A program made the translations under genes and the position numbers. A stretch of 64,000 nucleotides of DNA from Lantana camara (taxonomy: Eukaryota; Streptophyta; Magnoliopsida; Lamiales; Verbenaceae), in NCBI GenBank assembly GCA_037501455.1, contig CM074863.1:60803501-60867500 (forward strand), written 5' to 3'. How positions within the stretch are numbered: position 1 is the stretch's first letter; each line of letters opens with the position of its first letter. Under the pieces are notes generated by a model. The model saw nothing but the letters and a program-made list of their open reading frames with translations, did not search any database and had not been told where the DNA came from. Below are positions 21,108 to 31,854 of the stretch, one piece after another.

Positions 21108-23478
21108 CCCGGTATCGGCATTATGAGTTCGTAGTGATGCCTTTTGGGTTAACTAATGCTCCGGCTGCTTTTATGGATATGATGCATCGGATATTTCGGC
21201 CTTACCTGGACAAGTTTGTGGTTATATTCATCGATGATATTCTTGTTTATTCGAGAACTCCGAAAGATCATGCTCGACACCATAGAATTGTGTTGGATAC
21301 CTTGAGGGAACATCGGTTATATGCTAAGTTTAGCAAATGCGAGTTCTGGATTGACCGGGTAGCATTTCTGGGCTATATTATCTCAAGAAAAGGTCTGGAA
21401 GTAGATCCTTCAAAGATTGAGACGGTTATTCAGTGGAAAAGCCCGAAGAATACCTCACAGGTAAGAAGTTTCTTGGGTTTGGCGGGCTATTATCGGAGGT
21501 TTGTGAAGGATTTTTCGAAGATTGCTGCTCCTTTAACCCGGTTAACTAAGAAAGAGGTTAAGTTTAAGTGGGACGAGGCATGTGAGGCGAGTTTTCAACA
21601 CTTAAAGGAAAAGTTGACCAATGCACCTGTATTAGCACTTCCTGAAGGCACTGAAGGATGCATGGTTTATACATACACCTCGAAGGAAGGTTTGGGATGT
21701 GTCTTGATGCAGAATGGGAAAGTGATCACCTATGCCTTAAGGAAATTGAAGGAACATGAGCAGAACTACCCCACTCACGATCTAGAGTAAGCGGCTGTGA
21801 TCTTTGCTTTGGGTAAGTGGAGACACTATCTCTACGGAGTTTCTTTTGAGATCTTTTCTGACCACAAGAGTCTCCAATATTTATTCTCTCAGAAAGAGTT
21901 ACACAAGAGACAACGGCGTTGGATGGAACATTTGGCGGATTATGGGTGTACAATCCGATATCATCCCGGCAAAGCCAACTCGGTTGCGGATGCGCTTAGT
22001 AGGAAGGCTAGCGTGTCCAATGTGAAAGTGGAAATTGGAGATGAAGATGAGTCTTTCAAGTTGAGGGCTAGTATTCGGAATATTTTGGTTCAGCCAGATC
22101 TTCAACAGAGATTATTTGATGCTCAAAGGAATGATCCCGAGGTTCAGAAATTAGCTGAGAAAGCTCGAGCTGATCCAGAGTGTCCGTTTGGGTTTGATGA
22201 TACGGGACTTCTAAGATTCAAGAACCGAGTTGTGGTACCAGAAGAATTGAAACGGATCATACTTGAAGAGGCTCATCGGTCGAGGGTATTCGATCCATCC
22301 CGGAGGGAACAAAATGTATAAGGATTTAAAACAATTCTATTGGTGGAATGGCTTGAAACGGGATGTGATCAATTTCGTGAAGCATTGTATGACCTGCCAA
22401 GTGGTAAAAGCGGAACATCAAAAGCCATTGGGGCTACTTCAACCATTGCCTATCCCAGAGTGGAAATGGGAACAAATAGCTATGGATTTTGTTTCGGGAT
22501 TACCAAGAGTGAGAGGAGGCCTTGATGGAATTTGGGTTATTGTGGACAGGTTGACAAAATCGGCTCATTTTCTTGCCATCAGAATGTCCGATAAGGTGAG
22601 TAAGTTAGCTAAGAAGTATAATGATGAGATTGTCAGGCTTCATGGAGTACCCGTTAGCATTGTCTCGGATCGGGACCCAAGATTTACTTCATGGTTTTGG
22701 CAAGAATTACAGAAATGTTTGGGAACAAAGCTTCAATTCAGCACAACTTTTCATCCTCAGACGGACGGACAATCCGAAAGGTTGATTAAGTATCTGGAGG
22801 ATATGTTGAGAGCATGTGCATTGGACTTTCAGAGCTCGTGGAATGAGCAGTTGCCATTAATCGAGTTTGCTTACAACAATAGCTATCAAGCCTCGATTGA
22901 GATGGCCCCTTATGAAGCTCTCTACGGACGTAAATGTAGATCCCCGTTGTTCTTTGACTTGAAGGAATGGAATTGGACCAAACAAGAAGATGTTAAAAAA
23001 GAAGGGAGAAGAAGGAAAAACCCTCTAAGGCTGTACAAGAGGCTATTGACAAGGTCCAGATAATTAGACAACGGATGAAGGCCGCTCAGGATGACAAAAG
23101 AGTTATGCAGACCTTTGGAGAAAGAATCTTGAGTTTGAGGTTGGAGACAGAGTTTTCTTAAAGGCATCTACACGAAAAGGGTTCTCAAGGATTGGTCGAG
23201 GAGGAAAGTTAAACCCTCGGTATATGGGACCGTATGAGATTTTAGAGAAGATTGGGGATACGGCCTATCGATTGGATTTGCCTCCGAGTTTGACCGGAAT
23301 TCATAATGTGTTTCATGTTTCACAACTCCGGAAATATTATCGAGATGAATCCGAGATTCTACCCGTTGAAGAAGTGGAATTAGAACCAAATCTCACCTTC
23401 GTTCAGAAGCCGATTATGATATAGGATCGAAAATTTCAGGAACTTCGAAATCGGCATATTCCACTAGTTATGCTTTGG
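21108..23478 (+). pseudogene. pol: Tekay-A pol, from mid reverse transcriptase to chromodomain (broken)
   Basis: This is the 3' part of the pol gene that Tat and LARD entered. It starts in reverse transcriptase ([22 protein letters not shown] at 21227-21238), then RNase H, integrase with catalytic codons at 22485 (Asp), 22668 (Asp) and 22776 (Glu), the GPY/F-like segment, and a C-terminal region with HNVFHVSQLRKYY and LRNRHIPLV, as in Tekay/Del chromoviruses. It is broken by TAA at 21788-21790, a frameshift near 22285, a shift near 22975 and a stop at 23422. RNase H has VYTYTS where relatives have VYTDAS, so a catalytic Asp is lost. Homology stops at about 23478, where an LTR arm of another family begins. 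Confidence 0.9.
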
Positions 23479-25544
23479 GACTTTCCTTATATCACAGACA
23501 ATCTTTGAATAATATACGAATGATTGTAATCACAGCGAACTCTTCTTATGTGCCATTACGTGTTTTGAGTGTTTCCTTTACATGTGCATGTCTAGAACTC
23601 TCCTAATCCGATGAGGCCGTTATGAACTTTGTCATTATGGGAATGACACATGAAACAAGTTCTTAACTCCATAGGCGAGGATTAGAAACTTCTCCAAGTC
23701 AATGAGGCCGACAGATAGTGGGAGTGTCGACCTTGCCTCTGTTGAGACTTGCTTGTGTAGTTGTGTCATTAAGAAGGATCATCCTGTTTCATGGGGTGTA
23801 AAGTGCATAAGTTGATGCGTACACAATATACAAGGGTCCTTGTTGTAAGAACAAGTTCACTGAGAGTGCCCCGCGTGAGAAGATTCCTAAATGGGAAATG
23901 AAGTTTCCTGAAACTTCCAGATTAGGAAACATCTCACATGTCAATGACGTGAGGAATTAATCCTTAAACTTGAGATTCCACATTGTCTCATATGAGCTAA
24001 CTCTGTAATCTTTTATATAGGCTCAAAAGGGTGTCGCCATATAGATACCTGAACCACGGCCTATGCTGGGATTACACAAGTGGCATATGAGAATTGTAGG
24101 AATCAATAAAGGACCTACACTTGCTGTAGGCAAGATGATCTCTTATTACACAAGTCATTCATGATTCCATCCTAAAATCCTTGCGCAAGGTGGTTAGATC
24201 AAGACATCAAGAAAATGGGGTTTTCTAGGATTGAGATCAAATGGAATATGAAGGGAACTTTGTTTTAAGATTAAGGTTAGTAGGGCTCTCCATATTCCCA
24301 TGCCCTAGATCTTAATCGAGAGATAGGATGGTAGGAGGATCGTATCCCACATGATGTCATTGACTGAAAGGTTCTTTTGAATATACATTCACATTTCGGG
24401 TAGGGGTCACACACCTGTTGCTAGACTATGGTCGTGTGATCTGTGAGGTAATTAATTAATAACGTGTATTAATTAATTAGGCTCACTGCTAACTGAAATT
24501 GAACCTAGAGGGTCACACACAAATACCGAGTTCAAAGGGTGTTATGGAAAGATCAAATAGTTGATCGAAATGAGACCACATTGTAAAGTATTCGTGTGGA
24601 TATCGAAGAGCAATGTTTGGACGTGTGGCTCCAATTAACGAATTGGATCATGTGTTAATTAATTGAAGAATTAATTATTAAGTCCAAATATAATTAATTG
24701 GAGAATTAATTATAAAGCCATGATATAATTAATTAGAGAATTAATTATAAATCCCTGAATATAATTAATTAGAGAATTCATTATATAGCCGAAATAAAAT
24801 TAATTGAAGAATTAATTTTAGTCCGTTAGAATTAATTAGTGAATTAATTCTAAAGTCCTTGATGGAATTAATTGGAGAATTAATTCTAAGTATTTAATTA
24901 TTTAGTTGTTCTAATTTGATTAGAATAAATAAATAAATAAATATCTTCTATTTTATTATTCTAATAAACTATTAGGATAAGATATTTAATTATTGCTAGA
25001 ATAATTAAATATTCCTAATTAGTTAGGAACTCTCTTTCTAGAAGAATAGATGTCTTATTTTTTAGAATAAGATATTATTTACTTGGTGAGAAAGAAACAA
25101 TAGATTCCTACATGACCTTTAGGGTTTCCTTCACTATAAAAGGGCAAGGGGCTCGATTTTTTAAGGCTTATGTGTGACCTTGATCACGCCAAGACTTCCT
25201 GCAATTTCGGGAATAATTCTCTTGCTCTCCTTTAACTCGTTTCTTGTTTCTTTAATACACATGTTATAGTACTAGCATACTCACTGACATAATTTGAATC
25301 TAGGTTGGTGTGGATTAATACTCTAGAGGATTTCTATTTTGGAATCTCGAAGAAAGAATCAAGAAACGGGGATTTTCATGCCGCATGAAGAACGTTTGAG
25401 GGCGGCTCAATACGTTTCAAGAAAGCTTCAATCCGTGTGAGTCTCTTAAGTCCCAACGTTACGATACTAACATTGCAAGTTTTTTAGATCCCTTTTGGAA
25501 AAAATTTTAAACTTCCGCTACGTTTACTCTGTTGTTTTCCAACA
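23479..25544 (+). mobile_element. Left LTR arm, plus orientation, start lost
   Basis: From about 23479 to 24565 this matches the reverse complement of about 29180-28080. From 25449 to 25544, ending TTTTCCAACA, it matches the reverse complement of 26758-26853. It is therefore an LTR of the same family as the right arm but inverted. The first about 60 bp expected from the right arm are missing at the pol junction. No primer site follows the end. I found no coding region. The family is uncertain; TGTTGG/CCAACA ends and the tRNA-Met primer site of the right arm fit a copia-like element. Confidence 0.7.
24655..24890. repeat. Tandem array of seven AT-rich hairpins with covarying stems
   Basis: Seven units of about 32-38 bp each contain AATTAATT, a 4-base loop (GAAG, GGAG, AGAG or AGTG) and AATTAATT. 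The stem extensions differ and stay complementary: TATAATTAATT/AATTAATTATA in units 2 and 3, TAAAATTAATT with AATTAATTTTA in unit 5, and TTAGAATTAATT with AATTAATTCTAA in unit 6. Unit 4 has one mismatch. The array is confined to the left arm. Confidence 0.85.
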
Positions 25545-26757
25545 AAACCCTCCTAAACATTTTGAGGGGTCTTCTTATGGCCACCGTTCTTCAAGTGCTC
25601 CTTGTGGATCCTTCTTATTCCATGGGTGCTTGTCTTCCAAAATGAAAATAAAAACCTCACTTCCTAAGTTCTACCCTCTTTACATAAAGTAATATGACTC
25701 AATTTTCATATTGACCATAGACAAGTACAAGGGGCATACCCCGGCCTAAAAACAATAATAAGGAAAACCACATAATAAACACATAACAGTATGCACATAA
25801 GTAGGGCTCCAACCCCAATTGAAAATGCGCAACTATGGGGCTCCGACCCCAATTGAAATCATCCATGTGCAGAATTTAAAACATACATAAGACTAACCCA
25901 TGATCACCTAAACTAGCATGATGCCGCTTGAATTTAAATTTACCAACTAAATTTAAAATTCCCTTAACTTCAAGTTACAATTAACTTAAATAATTTAAAT
26001 ATAGTTCATTATTCAAGAATTTATTCAAAATCGAATCACCAGATCTTGACAAAACAACAATTAATTCAAAATTAAATTTTTATCAAAAATATCATTCAAA
26101 GTGATATTTAATATTTTCTCGAAAAATTAGAACTTGACTTTAATTCATAAAATCCCAAATTTTATAATTGTTTCAAAAATAATCAATTTTAATAAAATCA
26201 AAATTTTACGGGATTTCACGAAAGCTGAAAACAGGAAACAAAATGCCGGCCCGGAACAGACCGCACGACGGGCGAGGGACAGCTTGTCTTGCGCACACAG
26301 CCCCCGCGGCCGTTCTAGGTGAGAGCAGCAGCAGCGCACAAGCTCGCACTCAGAGACGCGCGCTTGCCTGTGCATCGCCCATGCAGGCTGCCGGGCGAGG
26401 GAAGACTGGCGTGCCCGACCAGTCCACCCACACGGATTGTAGACGAGACGGGGCGACGCGTGATTCGCGCGCGGCTATGCAAGCCGTTCCTGGTTTCGTA
26501 TCGTGATTTTCCTAAAATCTAGATTCAATTTCGAATTAAAGCAGTTCAAATCAATCTAAGTTAAAACAGTTTAAAACCAGATTTATTCGGTAAATAATTT
26601 TCGCAGAATTTTCAAGAAACAGTTTTGATCCGGTAACTTCGCATTTCAAACAAAAACCATGAATACACAACATATACTCAAATTCAAGAATTTTCATCAA
26701 AATTCCAAAAGCAGTAAAGATACAATACGAACGTTACAAGGTGGCTCTGATACCACT
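25545..26757 (-). mobile_element. Spacer between the inverted LTR arms: retroelement leader, non-coding
   Basis: The right edge is the leader of a minus-strand element, with the primer site just inside the LTR end at 26758. The left edge, read on the minus strand, ends AGGAGGGTTT against TGTTGGAAAAC, which looks like a polypurine tract beside an LTR start. It may thus be a strongly deleted element whose left LTR was replaced or inverted. A GC-rich block at 26220-26510 stands out from AT-rich surroundings; its open frames are short and unrecognised. No gag or pol is present. Confidence 0.55.
26743..26755 (-). other. Primer binding site of the right LTR arm (initiator tRNA-Met)
   Basis: On the minus strand TGGTATCAGAGCC lies 2 bases from the LTR end CCAACA. 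It matches 13 bases of the complement of initiator tRNA-Met. Confidence 0.9.
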
Positions 26758-26851
26758 TGTTGGAAAAACACGAAAGAGTTGAGCAGCGGAAGTTTAAAAT
26801 TTTTCCACAAGTTTAATCGTTGTCTTGCAATTTTTGTATTGTAACGTTGGG

Positions 26852-27970
26852 TGTAGCACCAGAGCGCAAGGTACCACATCCCCCGCACCGAGACCCGACC
26901 CGAATATGAAATGGACGATCCATACTCGAGCTAAATCATGGCAAACGGGGACAACACACACGCTATGCTAGGCGGGCTAACCCTTAAACCATAAAATCAG
27001 AGTAAACATTAATGCGGAAGCAATAACTGATCATATAACATATATGTATATCATGAGCATCAAAGTTCAAAAAATAAGCCATATACATCGCCAAATGCCG
27101 TCAAAGCTCAAGGCATGTACGCTCCATTAATATTCATATACAATGATCAAAAGTGCAATATGTAAGTGTAAAACCAAAATATAAGAGCTAAAAACGAATG
27201 CAAGCCCTATGACTCGAATTCCCGCCTAGCTCCCTTGACACCTGCACAACACAACTGAAAACCAAATGGGTTCAGTCCGAAAGGGACTGGTGGGTATAAA
27301 AACATGGCATAAATATAATATACGATAGTATTTAACAATCACATGCAAGCTATAATCCCAAGTGAGGTTTTTAAAGAATTTCCCAAGTGGGCGAAATAGA
27401 GAAATCATCAAAAGGGGTTATAACGATTCATTTACATTAGGTCATTATTGGCCCGGCGAGTGGGCGTACATTATCTCCAACCAACACCTTGTGTAATTCA
27501 TTTAAACATTCATTCATTCATTCTTTTCATGCATATCATTCTTTCGTGCACATTCATTAACATTCCACCTTCTTCCTCCGGGTTGGTGGCGGGTTTGCAA
27601 GGCCCATCCACCCATTCATTGACCAAAAGGGGAACATGACTCCCCAGATGGCACTCAGCGTCCATTCCTCGCTAACTCCTAACGAGGTCCGGTTACGCCG
27701 TTCATTGGTGGAACTAGTGTGAGGGATCACCGTCAGCCCTTGCCTCCTCGGGTCACCGCTCACAACAAGTCCTTGGGCCCCATTCTGTGCATTCATTCAT
27801 TCATTCTCGCCAAAACATTAGGTAGGTTCATGAAAGAAAGGCTTTTCGTTGAAAACATTTACTCTTTAAAACGACTCTATATATATATATATATATATAC
27901 ATTTTGGTCGAAAACTTTCACATTGAAGATATATATAGGGTCATCTATCTATTAATTCTAGAAAAGAATT
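26852..27970 (-). mobile_element. Tekay/LARD-type LTR fragment inside the right arm
   Basis: It begins TGTAGCACCAGAGCG at 26852 and shares the block ACCTTCTTCCTCCGGG... (27565-27795) and the region after the TA run (27880-27960) with the LARD LTR and the solo LTR. The other LTR end (GCGTTACA) is missing and no target duplication is visible, so about two thirds of the LTR was deleted. The right boundary is approximate. Confidence 0.75.
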
Positions 27971-28000
27971 CACGCGTAATATAATTACACGTATTAGGAG

Positions 28001-28076
28001 CCACGTACGTGCCACGTGTGCGTGACACGTGGCAGTCACGTGTCTTGGACACGTGGCAATATTGGCCCACGTGTTC
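28001..28076. promoter_or_regulatory. Cluster of CACGTG (G-box) palindromes in the right arm
   Basis: GCCACGTGT/ACACGTGGC (28011-28033) and CACGTGTC/GACACGTG (28037-28055) are perfect inverted repeats, with further CACGTG cores nearby. CACGTG is the core that plant bZIP and bHLH factors bind. The left arm has only one remnant (ACGTGTGGCTCC near 24620). Whether the cluster drives LTR transcription is inference. Confidence 0.6.
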
Positions 28077-29227
28077 AGCCCCCATTTCCGATCAACAATT
28101 TGATCCTTCGTTAATCATATTAACATCCTACCATAACCCTCGTGTTCTGGCATTTGTGTGTGACCCTTTAGGTTCATTATTCGATTAGCAGTGACAACAA
28201 TTAATTAATTCCCTAATTAATTAATCACTTCACAGATCACACTACCGTAATCTAGCAATGGATGTGTGACCCCTAGCCGAATAACGAAATGAATCGAAGA
28301 ACCTTTTAGTCAATGACAATCAGTGAAATACGATCCTCCTGCAACTCCATCTCTCAATCAAAAACTAAGGCATGAGAATTAATTATCCACCTTAAAGTTA
28401 TGTTCGTTTCATATCCATTTCGATCTCATTCCTAGAAAACCCCATTTTCTAGATGTCTTGATCTTTATCCACCTTGGCCAAGGGTTTAAGGTCTAATGGA
28501 CTACGAACAACTCAATCAGTAAGAGATCATTCTTGTTCTCAACAAGTGTAGATCCTTTATCGATTCTACTAATTCTACATATGTCACTTGTGTAATCCCA
28601 ACATAGGCCGTGGTTCTGGTGTCTATATGGCGACACCCTTTTGAGCCTATGTCAAAGATTACAGAGTTAGCTCATATGAGACATTACAGAATCTCAAGTC
28701 TAAGGATTAATGAATCACGTCATTGACCTATGAGATATTTCCTAATCTGGAAGTTTCAGGAAACTTTCTTTCCCATTTAGGAATGTTCACATGCGGGACA
28801 TCTCAGTGATGAAGTTCTTGTAACAATCACCCTTATGTATCATGAACGCATCAACGTATGCACTTATCACTCTATGAAACTGAGTGATCCTTCAAAAGGA
28901 TATAATCACATAAGCAAGTCTTAGCAGAGTCAAGGTCGACACTCCCACTGTCTGTTGGACTCATTGACTTGGAGAAGTTTCTAATCCTCGCCTATGGAGT
29001 CAAGAACTTGTTCCATGTGCCGTTCCGATAACGACAAAGTTCTTAACGGCCTCATCGGATTAGGGCAGTTCAATACATGCAAAACACAATCAACCCAAAC
29101 AGACATAAATAAGCACATAAAGAAGTGATTGCCTGTGAAAAAAAATCATCTCGTTTATTATTCAAAGATGTGATTTCACAAGGAAATAGTAAAGCAAACA
29201 TCTACTTTGAGGGCACTATTCCTAACA

Positions 29228-31854
29228 GAACTACTAAAAATCGGTTATATTCGCCCAAGCACATCACTGTGGGGAGCTCCGTCATTATTTGTGAAAAAGA
29301 AAGATGGGACACTGCGAATGTGTATTGACTATCGGGAGTTGAACCGAATGACAATCAAGAACAAGTATCCTCTGCCTCATATTGAAGAACTATTCAACTC
29401 ATTACAAGGGTCAAAAGTATATTCTAAATTGGACTTAAGACAAGGATACTATCAGCTTCGTATCAAAGGAGAGGATGTACACAAGACTGGCTTCAATACT
29501 CGGTATGATCATTTTGAATTTGTTGTCATGCCATTTGGGCTAACCAACGCACCTGCAACCTTTATGGACATGATGCGTCGTATCTTTCGACCATATTTGG
29601 ATCAGTTTGTGGTTATTTTCATTGATGATATACTGATATACTCAAGAACTCCAGAAGACCATGCCGATCACTTGCGTATTGTGCTACGGACTCTCGAGGA
29701 ACACAAGCTTTATGCAAAGTTTAGCAAGTGTGAATTCTGGTTAGATCGAGTCGCATTTTTGGGACACGTGATATTCGAAAAAGGCGTTGGAGTAGATCCA
29801 TCCAAAATTGAAGTCGTGAATAATTGGAAGCAACCAAAGACACCTACCGAAGTTAGAAGTTTCCTAGGACTTGCAAGCTACTACCGACGATTTGTTAAAG
29901 ATTTCTCAAAGATCACCGATCCATTGACTAGATTAACACGCAAGGAGACTCCTTTCCTATGGAGCGACAAGTGCGAAGTAAGCTTTCAAGAGTTAAAAAG
30001 ATGTTTGACTACAGCACCAGTACTAACACTACTAGATGGACCAGATGATCTAGTGGTGTACACTGACGCCTCACTGGAAGGACTGGGATGTGTTCTAATG
30101 CAACGGGGTAGAGTAATTGCTTACGCCTCAAGAAAACTTCATCCACATGAACAAAATTATCCTACCCACTATTTAGAGCTGGCAACAGTTCTTTTCGCCT
30201 TGACCAAGACCTATATGGAGTGACTTTTGACATATATACTGACCATCGAAGCTTGAAGTACTTATTTACCCAGAAGAATTTGAACATGCGTCAACGCCGA
30301 TGGATGTAACTGTTAGAGGATTATGATTGTAAAATCTTATATCATCTTGATAAAGCTAATGTGGTGGCAGCTGCATTTAGCAGGAAGGCTGAGGTATCTC
30401 ACATTTCAGTTAAATCCACAAGTTCTATCAGTTCAAGAGATAAAGGAGGCCTAGATAACGGATGAGTCTTGTTATACAGCCAGAACTCACAATATAAATA
30501 AAGGAGGCCCAGATAACGGATGAGTGGTGCCAAGAGCAATTGACACGAGCTGAAACTGATCCACAAGCTACTCTACAACTAGATAACTTGGGAATCGCCA
30601 GATACCGTGATAGGATATATGTTCCACCCTCTCTTCAAAGTGTGATATTGGTTGAAGCTCACAAAACAAGGTATGTGTACACCCTGGCGGAACTAAGATG
30701 TACAGGGATCTCAAGAAATAATATTGGTGGAATGGAATGAAGCACGACATAACAGATTTTGTAAAAGTGTGTTTGACTTGCCAGAAGGTCAAAGGAGAGC
30801 ATCAGAAACCTGCAGGACTTTTACTATCTCATCCAATACCAAATCTTCCAATACCAACCTGACAATGGGATGAGATTATGATGGATTTTTTGGTAGGTTT
30901 ACCGAGGGTCAGAGGTGGATATGATAGCATTTGGGTTATCGTTGACCGATTAACGAAATCAGCTCACTTTACCTGTCAAGACCACATATAATGTGAAGAA
31001 GTTAGCAAATCTTTACATACAAGAAATCGTCAAGTTGTATGGAATTCCAGCTAGTTTCGTATCAGACCAAGATCCCAAGTTCACATCCAAATTATGGCAA
31101 GATATTCAAGAACAATTAGGCACAAAACTACAATTTAGTACAGCTGCACACCCCAAGACGGATGGCCAATCAGAAAGATTAATTGGGTACCTCGAAGATA
31201 TGCTTCAAATGTGTGTTCTCGATTATAGTGAGAGTTGGTACAATCAACTGGCATTGATAGAGTTCACCTACAATAATAGTTATCAATCCTCTGTCCAGAT
31301 GGCTCCGTACGAAGCTCTATACGGTAGAAAGTGTCGATCGCCCTTATATTGGGATTTAGATGAATGGGGAGATAAACTAGGAATGGACACCATCGAGCAA
31401 CAAAACCTGAACTCATTCAGGACGCAGTTGATAAAGTGCAAGCCATCAGATTGAAAATGAAGATTGCCCAAGACAGCCAGAAAAGTTATGACGATCGCCG
31501 GAGAAAGAAATTGGAATTTGAAGTAGGTGACCGAGTATTCCTCAAACTCGGTCCTAGAAAAGGAATCCAACGATTCGGTAAAGGAGGAAAGTTGAGCCCA
31601 CGATACATTGGACCATTCGAGATCACTGAAAGGGTGGGAGAAGTTGCATACCGATTGGATCTACCACCAAACCTTACAGGAATTCACAACGTTTTCCACA
31701 TCTCACAATTGCACAAATATCACCCCAATGAATCTCACATAATACCACCAGAAGAGATACCGTTAGAACCAAATCTTACATATATGGAGAAACTGGTGCG
31801 CATTTTGGACCGCAAGTATAAAGAACTCCGGAATAGAAAGATTCCGATGGTAAA
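29228..31854 (+). pseudogene. pol: Tekay-C pol, reverse transcriptase to chromodomain (broken)
   Basis: The open part 29228-30223 holds most of reverse transcriptase ([24 protein letters not shown] in [12 protein letters not shown]) and the start of RNase H (VYTDAS kept). After a frameshift near 30215 there are stops, and a 28 bp segment is duplicated at 30440 and 30498. Integrase resumes with SDQDPKFTS and GQSERLIGYLEDM (30993-31454). The last part (31455-31854) has EVGDRVFLK and HNVFHISQLHKYH and ends in LRNRKIPMV, cut by the LTR that begins at 31855. It is a different copy from Tekay-A: they overlap in content and differ throughout. Confidence 0.9.
30440..30525 (+). repeat. 28 bp direct repeat, period 58 bp, in Tekay-C pol
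   Basis: A segment beginning ATAAAGGAGGCC and ending ATAACGGATGAGT occurs at 30440 and again at 30498 with one mismatch. It is probably a local slip duplication after the element died. Confidence 0.8.

Larger units (their letters stand above)
26758..29227 (-). mobile_element. Right LTR arm, minus orientation, interrupted by an LTR fragment
   Basis: On the minus strand the LTR starts TGTTAGGAATAG at 29227 and ends TTTTTCCAACA at 26758. It sits inside Tekay-C pol, which resumes at 29228. The arm resembles the left arm in inverted orientation, except that it lacks the AT hairpin array and contains the foreign fragment 26852 to about 27970. Its first 96 bp on the plus strand also resemble the reverse complement of the left arm's last 96 bp. 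No coding region was found. Confidence 0.75.

Noticed and set aside
27557..27796. Minus-strand open frame in the LTR block shared with 6167-6349 and 46235-46417
   Set aside because: The similarity between LTRs is at DNA level, with length changes that break the frame. It is shared LTR sequence and not a conserved protein.
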